Notes under the pieces: model-generated | Told to the model about the DNA's origin: nothing | Database searches by the model: none | The model's input: the letters and a program-made list of their open reading frames with translations, nothing else | Shown: piece after piece, positions 41,550 through 50,878 of the stretch | How the letters are laid out: each line of letters starts with the position of its first letter | How positions within the stretch are numbered: position 1 is the stretch's first letter | Translations under genes and position numbers: made by a program | Source: Candidatus Avelusimicrobium stercoris | Lineage (GTDB): Bacteria > Elusimicrobiota > Elusimicrobia > Elusimicrobiales > Elusimicrobiaceae | DNA: 64,000 nt | Direction: 5' to 3' | Assembly (NCBI GenBank): GCA_002432025.1 | Contig: DJFE01000037.1 | Location: 62,001 to 126,000, forward strand

Positions 41550-42248
41550 ATGTCCCGCTATACAGACGGCAACTATCTTTTGCAAAATCCCGGCTGGCAC
41601 GCACAAGACGCGCGCTGGAAACTGGCGCACGTTTTGCGCGCCGTAAAGGCGGCCCGTTTGTCCCCCCACTCGGTATTGGACGCCGGGTGCGGAGCGGGTG
41701 CGCTGATTAACCATTGGGCCCAACACTGCCCGGATATCCGCTTTACTGGGTGCGATATTTCCCCGCAAGCGATTAGTCTGGCTAAACAGCACGCGCCCGA
41801 AAACGTAAATTTTTTATGCGAAGCGTGGGCGGACGGAACCTTTGACGTAGCCCTAGCCATAGATGTAGTGGAGCACGTCCCGGATATGGAGCGGTTTTTG
41901 AGCGAACTCGCCCAAAAGGCCCCTGTGCTTATTTTGCACGTTCCGCTGGATTTATCGTTCCGCACGCTTATAAAACCTGAAATTTTAGAGGAAGAATACC
42001 AAACCGTAGGACATATCCACTTTTTTACGGCACGGTATTTAAAAAGGCTCTTAAAAAAGCGCGGCTGGCAGATTTTGCACGCGCACTACACCAACAAATA
42101 TGTAGAACGCCCGCCGCAACTGACGGGGCTCAAAAGCCGTATCGGTATGTGCATACGCTTGCTGGCGCACTATTTACTACCCAAGAGTTGGACCGCGTTT
42201 TGGGTGGGCGGGTACAGTCTGATGCTGGTGGTAAAGCCCAAGCAATAG
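41550..42248 (+). CDS. Class I SAM-dependent methyltransferase
   Basis: 232 residues. SAM-binding motif I VLDAGCGAGALI (about residues 38-49), motif II GCDISPQAI, and motif IV-like FDVALAIDVVEHV (about 97-109). The C-terminal part resembles UbiG/methyltransferase-11 type enzymes; substrate unknown. The stop abuts the stop of the converging nfo gene with no base between. Confidence 0.85.
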   Translation: MSRYTDGNYLLQNPGWHAQDARWKLAHVLRAVKAARLSPHSVLDAGCGAGALINHWAQHCPDIRFTGCDISPQAISLAKQHAPENVNFLCEAWADGTFDVALAIDVVEHVPDMERFLSELAQKAPVLILHVPLDLSFRTLIKPEILEEEYQTVGHIHFFTARYLKRLLKKRGWQILHAHYTNKYVERPPQLTGLKSRIGMCIRLLAHYLLPKSWTAFWVGGYSLMLVVKPKQ

Positions 42249-43079
42249 TTATTCCTTATATAAGCCACGCAAGAGTTTGATTTCCTTTTCGTAGCCCGCC
42301 AAATCGTTGGGGGTTTCCAAACAAAACGGCAAATGCTTTAAGGCCGGGTGATTAATCACGCCTACCAAGGTATTTAGGCCAATGGTGCCTTGGCCGATAC
42401 AGGCGTGGCGGTCCTTATGCGCCCCCTGCGGGTTCAAACTGTCGTTTAGGTGGACGGCCTTTAACAGGGGCAGGCCGATTTGCTTATCAAATTCCGCCAA
42501 GGTATCGTCCAAATGCACGAGCGAATAACCCGCATCGCTGACGTGGCAGGTATCCATACACACGCCCAGTAGGTTATTTAGTTTCACGCCGTCCATAATC
42601 CGTTTTAACTCGTCAAAGGTCCGCCCGATTTCGCTCCCCTTGCCGGACATTGTTTCCAAGAGTACCGTGGTATGCAAATTAGGCGTCAAAATTTCGTTTA
42701 GCGTTTCCACAATCAGTTCAATGCCTTTTTCCACCCCTTGACCGACGTGGCTGCCCGGGTGAAAGTTATACAGATTTCCCGGCACATATTCCATACGCTG
42801 TAAATCGTCCGCAAAGGTCTGGCGGGCAAATTCGCGCGTTTTGGGGTCGGCGGAAGCGGGATTAAGCGTATAGGGTGCGTGCGCAATAATAGGTGCAAAA
42901 TGCTTTTGGGCAAGTAATTCGCGCAAGGCTTTGGCATCCTGCGGGTCAATGGGTTTGGCCTGGCTGCCGCGCGGGTTGCGCGTAAAGAACTGGAACGTAT
43001 CCGCCCCGATAGAAAGAGCGGTTTCGCCCATTGCCTTAAAGCCCTTGGCAGAAGATAAATGGCACCCGATGTGTAACAT
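42249..43079 (-). CDS. nfo: Endonuclease IV (deoxyribonuclease IV)
   Basis: AP endonuclease of base-excision repair; a TIM-barrel with three zinc ions. 276 residues from MLHIGCHLS, chosen because family members start here and the longer reading overlaps ltaE. Motifs in order: ADTFQFFTRNPR, NFHPGSHVGQG, LLETMSGKGSEIG, VCMDTCHVSDAGYSL, HLNDSLNPQGAHKDRHACIGQG; the His and Asp metal ligands are all there. Start 2 bases after the ltaE stop. Confidence 0.95.
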   Translation of the reverse strand: MLHIGCHLSSAKGFKAMGETALSIGADTFQFFTRNPRGSQAKPIDPQDAKALRELLAQKHFAPIIAHAPYTLNPASADPKTREFARQTFADDLQRMEYVPGNLYNFHPGSHVGQGVEKGIELIVETLNEILTPNLHTTVLLETMSGKGSEIGRTFDELKRIMDGVKLNNLLGVCMDTCHVSDAGYSLVHLDDTLAEFDKQIGLPLLKAVHLNDSLNPQGAHKDRHACIGQGTIGLNTLVGVINHPALKHLPFCLETPNDLAGYEKEIKLLRGLYKE

Positions 43080-43080
43080 A

Positions 43081-44124
43081 TTATTTCCCCGCGTATTTGT
43101 GGAGATCGGCCACCAGTTGCTCCACATCCTCCGGGCGGGTAGCCCAACTGGTGCAAATGCGGATGGCGCTTCGGTGGTGGTCCAAGCGTTTGGTGTGTGA
43201 AAAGGCGTATAATTCTTCCAACTGTTTTACCAATTCATCCGGCATAATGGGGAATTGCTGGTTGGTGGGAGAATCATACAAAAATTCAAAGCCGCTGTCC
43301 TTGCACGCTTGGCGGATGATTTGCGCCATATCGTCGGCGTGTTTGGAAAGTTTAAAATAGAGGCCGTCTTCAAACAAGGCCAAAAATTGAAGCCCTAAAA
43401 TGCGTCCCTTGGCCAGCATTGCGCCGCGTTGCTTCATAAAATAGCGGAAATCCTTTTGAAGTTTGGGGTTTACGATTACCACCGCTTCGCCCAAGAGGGC
43501 GCCAATCTTCGTGCCGCCAATGTAAAACACATCACAGCAGGCAGCCAAGTCCGACAGCGTAACATCGTTGCCGGGGGCCTCTAAACCGTAGCCCAGGCGT
43601 GCGCCGTCCGCAAATAAAAAGAGGTTATTCTCGTCGCACACGCGGCGGATGGCGGAAAGTTCCTCCTTGGAATACAGCGTGCCGTATTCCGTGGGGAAGG
43701 AAATATACACCAGTTTGGGCTGAGGAGCAAACTCCGGATTATCGTCCAGCCAATGCTCCTTACAACAGCGGGAAATTTGCTCCGCCGTCAGTTTTCCGTT
43801 TTGCTCCGGCACCGTTAAAATGCGGTGGCCTGTGGCTTCAATCGCCCCCGCTTCGTGCACGTTAATATGCCCAGAATCGGCGGAAATGACCGTTTGGTAC
43901 GGGCGCAGGCAAGCCGCAATTACCGTTAAATTGGTTTGCGTGCCGCCCGCCAAAAAGTGGACCTCGGCATCCGGCGTTTGGCACAGGGATTTAATCAAAT
44001 CGGCCGCTTGGCGGCAATAGGTGTCTTGCCCGTAGCCGGGCGTTTGTTCCAAATTGGTTTGCGCCAACTTTTCCAAAATACGCGGGTGGGCGCCTTCGCT
44101 GTAATCACAATTAAATCTAATCAT
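43081..44124 (-). CDS. ltaE: Low-specificity L-threonine aldolase
   Basis: PLP enzyme cleaving L-threonine or allo-threonine to glycine and acetaldehyde. 347 residues; FNCDYSEGAHPRI at the N-terminus, AGGTQTNL (about 60-67), FADGARLGYGL (about 172-182) and the lysine motif YIGGTKIGALLGE (about 201-213, PLP Schiff-base lysine). Typical length. GAGG lies 6 bases before the ATG and a TATAAT lies upstream, so it has a normal leader; nfo follows in the same unit. Confidence 0.9.
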   Translation of the reverse strand: MIRFNCDYSEGAHPRILEKLAQTNLEQTPGYGQDTYCRQAADLIKSLCQTPDAEVHFLAGGTQTNLTVIAACLRPYQTVISADSGHINVHEAGAIEATGHRILTVPEQNGKLTAEQISRCCKEHWLDDNPEFAPQPKLVYISFPTEYGTLYSKEELSAIRRVCDENNLFLFADGARLGYGLEAPGNDVTLSDLAACCDVFYIGGTKIGALLGEAVVIVNPKLQKDFRYFMKQRGAMLAKGRILGLQFLALFEDGLYFKLSKHADDMAQIIRQACKDSGFEFLYDSPTNQQFPIMPDELVKQLEELYAFSHTKRLDHHRSAIRICTSWATRPEDVEQLVADLHKYAGK

Positions 44125-44249
44125 AAGAACCTCGCTCTACTGCGTAGAGGGTTGAATTTCTTTTATTATATCTTTTTAGGCAATTTTTCGCCCAATAAAA
44201 AGCCCGCGGAAAAGGATTAATCAGACCGCTAGCCAACAAGGAAGATATG

Positions 44250-44277
44250 AAAAGCCCCGCTCTTTGCGGGGCTTTAA
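44250..44277 (-). terminator. Terminator of the PQ-loop-like gene
   Basis: AAAGCCCCGC/GCGGGGCTTT, 10 pairs with a 5-base loop, short T run. Confidence 0.75.
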
Positions 44278-44278
44278 A

Positions 44279-44605
44279 TTAGTTTTGTTTGGCTCTTTGC
44301 AAGCGTTCGCGCTGGTGTTTGGCCTTCAAGTCCGCGTGGCGTTTGCGGAAGACGTCCAACTTGGTGTAGCGCACCATTAAGCAAAAATCAATCAGCACCA
44401 TTACAAAGTTAAGTACATAGAGCCAAAAGACCCAGTCAAAATTGTGCAAAATTTTATGAATCATCCCGCACACATAAGCAAATTCAATCGTTCCCATAAA
44501 CAGGAAACTTTTGCCGGCGGCGGTTTTTGTGCGCAAGGAGCGCGAAATATTAAACGGCCAGGCAAGACCGAAACCTAACATCATTAACGCTTCAAAAATA
44601 CTCAT
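44279..44605 (-). CDS. Small PQ-loop/SemiSWEET-like membrane protein
   Basis: 108 residues from MSIFEALMML; GGGAGATAAT directly before this ATG decides it over the start at 44617. Three membrane segments (about 2-17, 34-52, 56-77) and a basic C-terminal tail. FGLAWPFNISRSLRTKTAAGKS resembles the PQ-loop of SWEET-type transporters, though the P-Q pair itself is replaced. Transport role is a guess. Confidence 0.55.
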   Translation of the reverse strand: MSIFEALMMLGFGLAWPFNISRSLRTKTAAGKSFLFMGTIEFAYVCGMIHKILHNFDWVFWLYVLNFVMVLIDFCLMVRYTKLDVFRKRHADLKAKHQRERLQRAKQN

Positions 44606-44716
44606 ATTATCTCCCACAGCGCGGAGCGGGCTCTATTTTTGCGGGGCGTGCTGTATTGCTATTTATATTTTACCATTTTAGGAGTTCACTGTTTTGCGGG
44701 AGGAGCCTCTTTTTCA

Positions 44717-44728
44717 TACAATAAACAT
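44717..44728 (+). promoter_or_regulatory. -10 box six bases before the GT-C gene (leaderless)
   Basis: TACAAT at 44717-44722, six bases, ATG at 44729; no ribosome site. Confidence 0.5.
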
Positions 44729-46078
44729 ATGCGTTTTTATAAAGATAAAGTGTTTTGGTACATTTTTGCCGCGCTGGCCCTGGTGAAAGGGGCGGCGCTC
44801 CTCGGGCTATTCTATTGGCACCCGCTGGGGGAAAAGATTTTGGCGTTCCCTGATTCGCTTACTTATGTTTACCCGGCGCAAACGTGGCTGGAATACGGAC
44901 AAATGTGGGAAGCAGTAACCGCCACGCCAATGCTGTTGCGCACGCCGGGCTATCCGTTCTTTTTGGCCCTGGTGCAAACGGTTTTCGGCAATATGACGTG
45001 GGCCGTGGCGCTTGTGCAAAATTTGCTTTCACTAGCCTTGCTTATCCCTGTGTATATGACGGCTGAAAAAATAAACGGCAAAAATGCGGCGCGTTGGGCG
45101 ATGTTCTTTTGTGCGGCAAGCGTGCTGTATTTCTCGCTTTCGTTCGCCGTGCTGACGGAAGTTTTGTGTACGTTTTTACTTTCTTGGTTTGTTTATTTTA
45201 CGGTGGACTTTTTATTAAAACCCACCGGGGGGAAAATTCTGTTAGCCGCGCTTTTTTTAGCGGGGGCCGTTTATGTGCGCCCAGCCGCGTACTACTTTAT
45301 GTTTGCAAGCGCAATTATCTTGGTGTGCTTTTCCGCCGCTAAACTGGTGCGCTTTTCTGCCTGGAAGATTGCCGCGCTTTTCTTTGTCCCTTTATTGGCT
45401 CTCGTCGGCGCGTGGCAGGTGAGAAACTACGTTCAAACGGGCTTCGGCGGGTTTACAACCGTAGGTGCATACAACCTGTATATGTGGAACGAGGATTATT
45501 TGGCCTACAAATATAATCTGTCCGTTCCGCAGGCACACGACGCGCTGGAAAATTCGCTCCCGCCCGGGTTTCACGCACTCCCCCCAGTGGACCAAGTGCG
45601 CCTGTATAAGGCAATGGCAAAACCGCTTATCCAAGAAGCCTTTTTATACAAACTCTCCCGCGCCCCGTTATGGGCGATGAAAACGCTCTTTGGGGCCAAT
45701 TTCGTCCACCTTTCGCGCCTGCTGACGGGCGGCGCCATACCCGAGGAAGAATTGGACGGGCAAATGCTAAACCACACCACCGCTCTGCACGAAAATTGGC
45801 TCAAAACGGCTACCGACAAATTGCTTTTTATTGCGGCAAGCGGGGAAGTGTTTTTGCTGGTACTTTTTAGTATAGGCGGTTTTATACTGCTGTGGAAAAG
45901 CCGCAAGGCGGAAACCTTTTTTCTACTGGTATATTGTTTGTATTTTTGGGGAATCGGTTCGGTGTTTTTCGGTGCATACGCGCGTTTCCGCGCGCCGTTT
46001 GAATTTGCGCTGTGCATCCCCGCTGGCGCGGCGGCAAACGCCCTCCTGCAATACACCAAACAAAAAATAAAACGGTAA
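44729..46078 (+). CDS. Polytopic GT-C-type glycosyltransferase
   Basis: 449 residues from MRFYKDKVFWYIF; the frame open upstream lies before the promoter. About 10-11 membrane segments. The first loop carries PDSLTYVYPAQTWLE, an acidic motif after TM1 as in ArnT/PMT enzymes that use polyprenyl-phosphate sugars, and RTPGYPFFLALVQ follows. Likely transfers a sugar from a lipid carrier on the outer face of the inner membrane. The acceptor is unknown. Converges with the phosphoesterase gene, with stops touching. Confidence 0.75.
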   Translation: MRFYKDKVFWYIFAALALVKGAALLGLFYWHPLGEKILAFPDSLTYVYPAQTWLEYGQMWEAVTATPMLLRTPGYPFFLALVQTVFGNMTWAVALVQNLLSLALLIPVYMTAEKINGKNAARWAMFFCAASVLYFSLSFAVLTEVLCTFLLSWFVYFTVDFLLKPTGGKILLAALFLAGAVYVRPAAYYFMFASAIILVCFSAAKLVRFSAWKIAALFFVPLLALVGAWQVRNYVQTGFGGFTTVGAYNLYMWNEDYLAYKYNLSVPQAHDALENSLPPGFHALPPVDQVRLYKAMAKPLIQEAFLYKLSRAPLWAMKTLFGANFVHLSRLLTGGAIPEEELDGQMLNHTTALHENWLKTATDKLLFIAASGEVFLLVLFSIGGFILLWKSRKAETFFLLVYCLYFWGIGSVFFGAYARFRAPFEFALCIPAGAAANALLQYTKQKIKR

Positions 46079-46816
46079 TTACAGGCCGTGCGCCAAACTG
46101 TTTATTAAAAATGCGGGGAACTTTCTTTCCTGCATTTTTTTCTGTGTGGGCGCGAAATCGTACGGTTGGCGGATAAAACGGAAGGTGCTTTTTTCGGTAT
46201 CCCAAATGCCAAAGGAGGCGTGCGGGTTTAAATCGCGCGGCTTGCCCACGGAACCCGGGTTCAGCACATAGCGCATTTTGTCGGACAAGTGGACGGTGGC
46301 GTCCTCGCGTTTGCACAAATAAATCACGCACGAGTTTTGCGTACCGCGGATATAAAAGGGCAAATGGGAGTGTCCCACAAAGCAAATTTGCCCCTGCCAC
46401 TTGTCATACGCTGCGCGGAACTGAGAGCAACTGGAAAAATATTCCTTTATCGGGTCGGTGGGCGTGCCGTGCACCACAGTAAAATTTTCCCCGCGCGCTA
46501 CGGTGGGCAAAGAGGTTAAATAACGGATAGATTTTTCGCTTAAATGCTTTTTGTTTTCATCCAACGCAATTTTAGCGTCATAATTAAACAAGGTTTCCAA
46601 CTCGGGCTGGACAAACACGGCATCGTGATTGCCCAGCACACAGGCCAGCAAATTTAAAGAGGAAATTTTCTTTACGCACGCTTCGGGGTCCGGCCCGTAA
46701 CCGATAATGTCCCCGCAGTAAATAAAGTGTTCCACGCCCTCTTGCTCGTAACGGGCCAAGCAGGCGTTTAACGCTTCTAAATTACTGTGTACGTCCGAAA
46801 ACACCCCTATCTTCAT
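46079..46816 (-). CDS. YfcE-type metallophosphoesterase
   Basis: 245 residues. Calcineurin-like metal motifs in order: FSDVHSN (6-12), YCGDIIGYG (33-41), LGNHDAV, VHGTP, VGHSHLP and a final NPGSVGKPRD. All metal ligands present; cytoplasmic. Substrate unknown (phosphodiester or protein phosphate). Overlaps the smc stop by one base, so expressed with it. Confidence 0.88.
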   Translation of the reverse strand: MKIGVFSDVHSNLEALNACLARYEQEGVEHFIYCGDIIGYGPDPEACVKKISSLNLLACVLGNHDAVFVQPELETLFNYDAKIALDENKKHLSEKSIRYLTSLPTVARGENFTVVHGTPTDPIKEYFSSCSQFRAAYDKWQGQICFVGHSHLPFYIRGTQNSCVIYLCKREDATVHLSDKMRYVLNPGSVGKPRDLNPHASFGIWDTEKSTFRFIRQPYDFAPTQKKMQERKFPAFLINSLAHGL

Positions 46817-49800
46817 TACGCCTCCGCCAACGCCTCAATGGCTTCCTTTTTTTGCGTGGCTTCGGGGTTGCGCTCGGCCAGGTTGACGGACATTACCTTG
46901 GAAACGCCGCTCTCTTCCATCGTAATACCATAGAGCATACGGGCTGATTCCATTGTGCGCTTGTTGTGCGTTACCACTATAAACTGCGTGGTTTTGGAGA
47001 ACTCTTTAATCAGGTTCACATAGCGCTCCACGTTGGCTTCGTCCAAGGCCGCGTCGGCTTCGTCCATAATGCAGAACGGGGACGGATTGTGCGTAAAGAA
47101 CGCAAACAGCAAGGACATTGCGGTAAGTGTTTTTTCACCGCCAGACATAGAAGTAATGTTCAGCAATTTTTTGCCCGGGGGCTGGGCGTAAATTTCAATG
47201 CCCGTTTCCAGCAGGTTATCCGGCTGGGTGAGTACAAGGTCGCACTCGCCGCCGCGGAAGAGCGTTTGGTAAATGTTTTTAAATTGCATACGCACTTGCT
47301 CAAACGTATATTTAAAGTTTTCGCGCGTGGTTTGGTTGATTTTGTTAATGGCGGATTTTAAATCCTTTTTGGCGCTTTCCAAGTCCGCAATTTGCGTGCG
47401 CAAGAAGGTGTTTCTTTCCGTCAGTGCGTCGTACTCTTCCGGCGCGGTCATATTGACGGCGCCCATATTTTCAATGCGCTTCCTCATCATCTTTACGCGC
47501 TCGTAATCCACCGTTTTGTCGCCGTAATTCATTTGCGCTTCCTCGGGCGTAATGTTCCAACTTTCAAACAAGTTGTTTACTACCGTGGTGCGCTGGCGGC
47601 GCGCGTTGGAAAGGGCATTTTCCAAATCGTTCTTTTTAATCGTCAGGTCGGACGATTCCTTTTTGCACGCATTTAGGGCGGCCAGTTTATCGCTGTAATC
47701 TTTTTTGAGCGTTTCCAAGTCGGAGCGCATTTTGTGCTCATCAATTTCCAACTTGGCTAACGTATCGCGCTCGGTGGAAAGTTTGGCTTGGGTGGAAAGT
47801 TTCTCCTCGGCTAAACTTTTTAGGCGCAAATTGGCCGACGCGATTTTTTGATTCCGCTGGCCCTCGCTGGCGGTTAAACTATTAAATTCGTATTCCGTGG
47901 ATTTTAAATCCAATTCCACGTTATTTTTTTTGATTTTTACTTCGTAGAGTTTTGCGCTTAACGCGTTAATTTCGCCCTTTAATTTTTCGGCGTTTTCGCG
48001 CAGCGTTACTTGGGATTTTTTTAACTCTTCCCCGCGCACTACGGCTTCCTGGTGGCGGCGTTTTAAATCCTGCAAGTTTTGTTTGAGCGTTTCCACATTG
48101 CGCTTGCGGTTATCTACGCGCAAGGTGATTTCCTGCTTGCGTTGGGCGGCGCGGTTTAGCGCGTCTTGCGTGGAGCGCAGTTCGCGCTCTTTGTTGGCGC
48201 GCTCGTTTTGCACGGAGTTTAACGACAAAACGGCTTCCTGCGATTTGGTGCGCAGATTTTTCAAATTTTCTTCCGCCTTGGACAAGGCTTCGTAATTGGC
48301 GATAATGTCCTTGGACACAGCGTCTTCTTCCGCCGCCTTGGCCTCCATTTCGCCACGGACGGTTTCTTCCTCGCCCCAATAGGCTTCCGGCGCGCGGACG
48401 CCCTCCGCGCCCCCGCCAATAAAAAACTCGCCCTTTACGGCTCCGTCTTGGTATGAGTAGCCGCCAATGATAAAGTTAATTAAATTTTCCAGTTCCGGCT
48501 GATACTTTAACTGGTTTTTAAGCGCATTTTCAGCCGGTTTTTCGGAAGTGGCGGGCACTTGGTTTAAAACAATAAACTTGGCGCGGGCCTTGCCGTGCTG
48601 TTTTAAAAGGGATAAGGCTTGTTCCACCGTTTGCGCATCCGCGCACAAAACAGCGTCCAAATATTTGCCGAAGGCTTCCTCCACCGCTACGCTTAACGCG
48701 GCGGGATATTTAAGGGCCTTTCTTAACGTGCCCTTCACACCAGCGAGGCCACTTTCGGCCACCGTTTTGGCCCCCACCCAATACGGGTCGTTTTTGCCTT
48801 GGGTTTGAATAATCTCCAACTTAGCGGAAAGTGCGGCGCGGGCCGATTTTACAGAGGAAAGTTTTTCGTTTAAAGAAGAACGAACACCCTGCAATTTGCG
48901 CACATTTTCTTCACCGCTTGTAATGGCTTCGCGCGCTTGGTTGGCCTCAGTTTGTTTAGCCTGCACACGGGCGGAAATTTCCTGCAAACTTTTTTGGATA
49001 CCCGCCAGCCCTGCTTGTTGGGCTTGGCTCGTTTTTTCAGCCGCAATCAAATCCTCGTTTTCGCGCTGCATAGAGGACTCTTCCAGCGAAATGCGGTTCT
49101 CTGCTTCCATTTGTTTTTGTACGAGCGACATCAATTCGCCCGAAGAGCGTTGCAGTTGCGATTCTGCCGCGCGCAAATCGTTTTCCAACTTTTGCGCCTG
49201 GGCGGTTTGCTCGTTGTAATTAGCCTGCAACGGCGTGAGTTCAGCCGACACCGCCGCCAACTGTTCTTTTAGTTGCGCAAGCGCCGGGGCCAATTCCTGC
49301 AAGCGGCTTTGCCCGCGTTGCGCTTCCGCGCCCGAAGTGGCTACCTGCGTGGTTAGTTCGCTCGTTAGGTTGTCGCAGTTTTTAATGGCGCCTTCCAACA
49401 AACCCACTTGGTATTTGCTGGCGGAAATTTTTTCGTTAAATTCGGCGGCTTCTTTTTGTTTATGCGTTAAATTTAAATCCAATGCGGCGGCGGCCCCTTC
49501 CTGTGCGGAAATGCGGGCCTCTAAATCTTCCAATTTTTTCACCACCGGGGCCAATTCGCCGGAGTGCTTGGCAATCAGGCCGTCCGACTCTTTAATAGAG
49601 CAAACGGAAATGGCGATTTCACTTTCTTTTAATTCCTCGCGGTACTTTTGATACAGGCGGGCTTTTTTGGCTTCGCTGTCCAATTTTTTAATTTGCTCGG
49701 CAATTAACGCCACCGTATCGGCCAGACGGGCCAAATCCAAATCTACGCGCTCCAAACGTTTGATGCACTCCTCGCGCTTGGCCTTATATTTAGATACGCC

Positions 49801-50295
49801 CGCCACTTCTTCAAACATTTCGCGGCGCTGCTCGGCCGAGGCGGACAAAACGCTTTCTACGCCACCCTGGTCAATAATGGCGTAACCTTCGCCACCGATA
49901 CCCGTATCCAAAAACAAATCGCGGATATCGCGCAGACGGCATTGGACTTTGTTTAAATAGTATTCGCTTTCGCCGGAGCGGAAGATTTTGCGCGTAACGG
50001 TAATTTCGTTAAAATCCAGCGGCAACTGGCGCGAAGCGTTATCAAACACCATACTGACCTGCGCCATATTTAAAGGCGCGCGCTTAGCCGTACCGTTAAA
50101 GATAATATCCACCATAGAAGCGGAGCGGAGGGACTTCCAACTCATCTCGCCGATGGCCCAGCGCACGGAGTCAATCACGTTGGATTTTCCGCACCCGTTC
50201 GGGCCTACTACGCAAGTAATGCCGGGCTCAAAGTCCAGGCGGGATTTGTCGGCAAAAGATTTAAAACCTTGGATTTCAATCGCTTTTAAATACAT
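46816..50295 (-). CDS. smc: Chromosome segregation protein SMC
   Basis: 1159 residues, normal for bacterial SMC. N-terminal head with Walker A GPNGCGKSNVIDSVRWAIGE (33-52), two long coiled coils around a hinge (about 500-640), C-terminal head with signature LNITSMSGGEKTLTAM and Walker B PFCIMDEADAALDEANV. Forms the ring-shaped condensin with ScpA/ScpB, which are not in this window. Start preceded by AGGGGA; a TATAAT at 50324-50329 (minus) is upstream, so it has a leader of about 25 bases. Confidence 0.96.
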   Translation of the reverse strand: MYLKAIEIQGFKSFADKSRLDFEPGITCVVGPNGCGKSNVIDSVRWAIGEMSWKSLRSASMVDIIFNGTAKRAPLNMAQVSMVFDNASRQLPLDFNEITVTRKIFRSGESEYYLNKVQCRLRDIRDLFLDTGIGGEGYAIIDQGGVESVLSASAEQRREMFEEVAGVSKYKAKREECIKRLERVDLDLARLADTVALIAEQIKKLDSEAKKARLYQKYREELKESEIAISVCSIKESDGLIAKHSGELAPVVKKLEDLEARISAQEGAAAALDLNLTHKQKEAAEFNEKISASKYQVGLLEGAIKNCDNLTSELTTQVATSGAEAQRGQSRLQELAPALAQLKEQLAAVSAELTPLQANYNEQTAQAQKLENDLRAAESQLQRSSGELMSLVQKQMEAENRISLEESSMQRENEDLIAAEKTSQAQQAGLAGIQKSLQEISARVQAKQTEANQAREAITSGEENVRKLQGVRSSLNEKLSSVKSARAALSAKLEIIQTQGKNDPYWVGAKTVAESGLAGVKGTLRKALKYPAALSVAVEEAFGKYLDAVLCADAQTVEQALSLLKQHGKARAKFIVLNQVPATSEKPAENALKNQLKYQPELENLINFIIGGYSYQDGAVKGEFFIGGGAEGVRAPEAYWGEEETVRGEMEAKAAEEDAVSKDIIANYEALSKAEENLKNLRTKSQEAVLSLNSVQNERANKERELRSTQDALNRAAQRKQEITLRVDNRKRNVETLKQNLQDLKRRHQEAVVRGEELKKSQVTLRENAEKLKGEINALSAKLYEVKIKKNNVELDLKSTEYEFNSLTASEGQRNQKIASANLRLKSLAEEKLSTQAKLSTERDTLAKLEIDEHKMRSDLETLKKDYSDKLAALNACKKESSDLTIKKNDLENALSNARRQRTTVVNNLFESWNITPEEAQMNYGDKTVDYERVKMMRKRIENMGAVNMTAPEEYDALTERNTFLRTQIADLESAKKDLKSAINKINQTTRENFKYTFEQVRMQFKNIYQTLFRGGECDLVLTQPDNLLETGIEIYAQPPGKKLLNITSMSGGEKTLTAMSLLFAFFTHNPSPFCIMDEADAALDEANVERYVNLIKEFSKTTQFIVVTHNKRTMESARMLYGITMEESGVSKVMSVNLAERNPEATQKKEAIEALAEA

Positions 50296-50498
50296 AACGT
50301 CCCCTATTGGCAGATATAATTTGATTATACCATTTCCCTATACAATATAGGCATTTTTGGCAAAATTTCACTTCTACGCGTACGGCCCTTTTGTCCCACC
50401 GAGAGAGTGCCGACGAAAAAAATCTCTTGCAAAGTGTATATTTTTTTATTAGACTTTTCTCGTAAGACTGTTTTTCCTTAAAAGGAGGATTATCCACT

Positions 50499-50723
50499 AT
50501 GGCAGAAAAAGTACTCAAAGTCGGTATGGACCGCGAAGACGGCTTCCTCTACTACATTGACAAAGACGGCGATATTGCCCGCGTGCAAATGGCCAGAGGC
50601 GGCAAAAAAGGCGGTAAACCGAAAAAAGTTGAAAAATGCGGTATCAAAAAAGAAAAAGGATATCTCTATTTCTTGGATAAGAAAGGCGATATTTCCAGAG
50701 CCAAAATGGTAAACGCAAAATAA
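50499..50723 (+). CDS. Small basic protein made of two tandem repeats
   Basis: 74 residues, strongly basic, with an internal duplication: KVGMDREDGFLYYIDKDGDIARVQM (7-31, in outline) and KCGIKKEKGYLYFLDKKGDISRAKM (46-70). Each unit has the pattern K-x-G-x-x-x-x-x-G-(F/Y)-L-Y-(Y/F)-(I/L)-D-K-(D/K)-G-D-I-(A/S)-R. A perfect AAAAGGAGG ribosome site and a strong terminator suggest high expression. Lys-rich, so perhaps a nucleic-acid-binding or ribosome-associated protein; no family recognised. Confidence 0.8.
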   Translation: MAEKVLKVGMDREDGFLYYIDKDGDIARVQMARGGKKGGKPKKVEKCGIKKEKGYLYFLDKKGDISRAKMVNAK

Positions 50724-50732
50724 ACTAATTTA

Positions 50733-50764
50733 AAACACCCCGCACTCTTGCGGGGTGTTTTACA
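50733..50764 (+). terminator. Terminator of the tandem-repeat small protein gene
   Basis: AAACACCCCGC/GCGGGGTGTTT, 11 pairs, 6-base loop, then Ts. Confidence 0.9.
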
Positions 50765-50878
50765 GACACAGGCACTCGCGCACATCACTCTCTTTATTCG
50801 CGCGAGGCTCTGCCAGACGCGAAGGGGCGCAACTCGCATTGTACGACATCACGCATTGCTCCAGCGTTTTGTGCCCCT

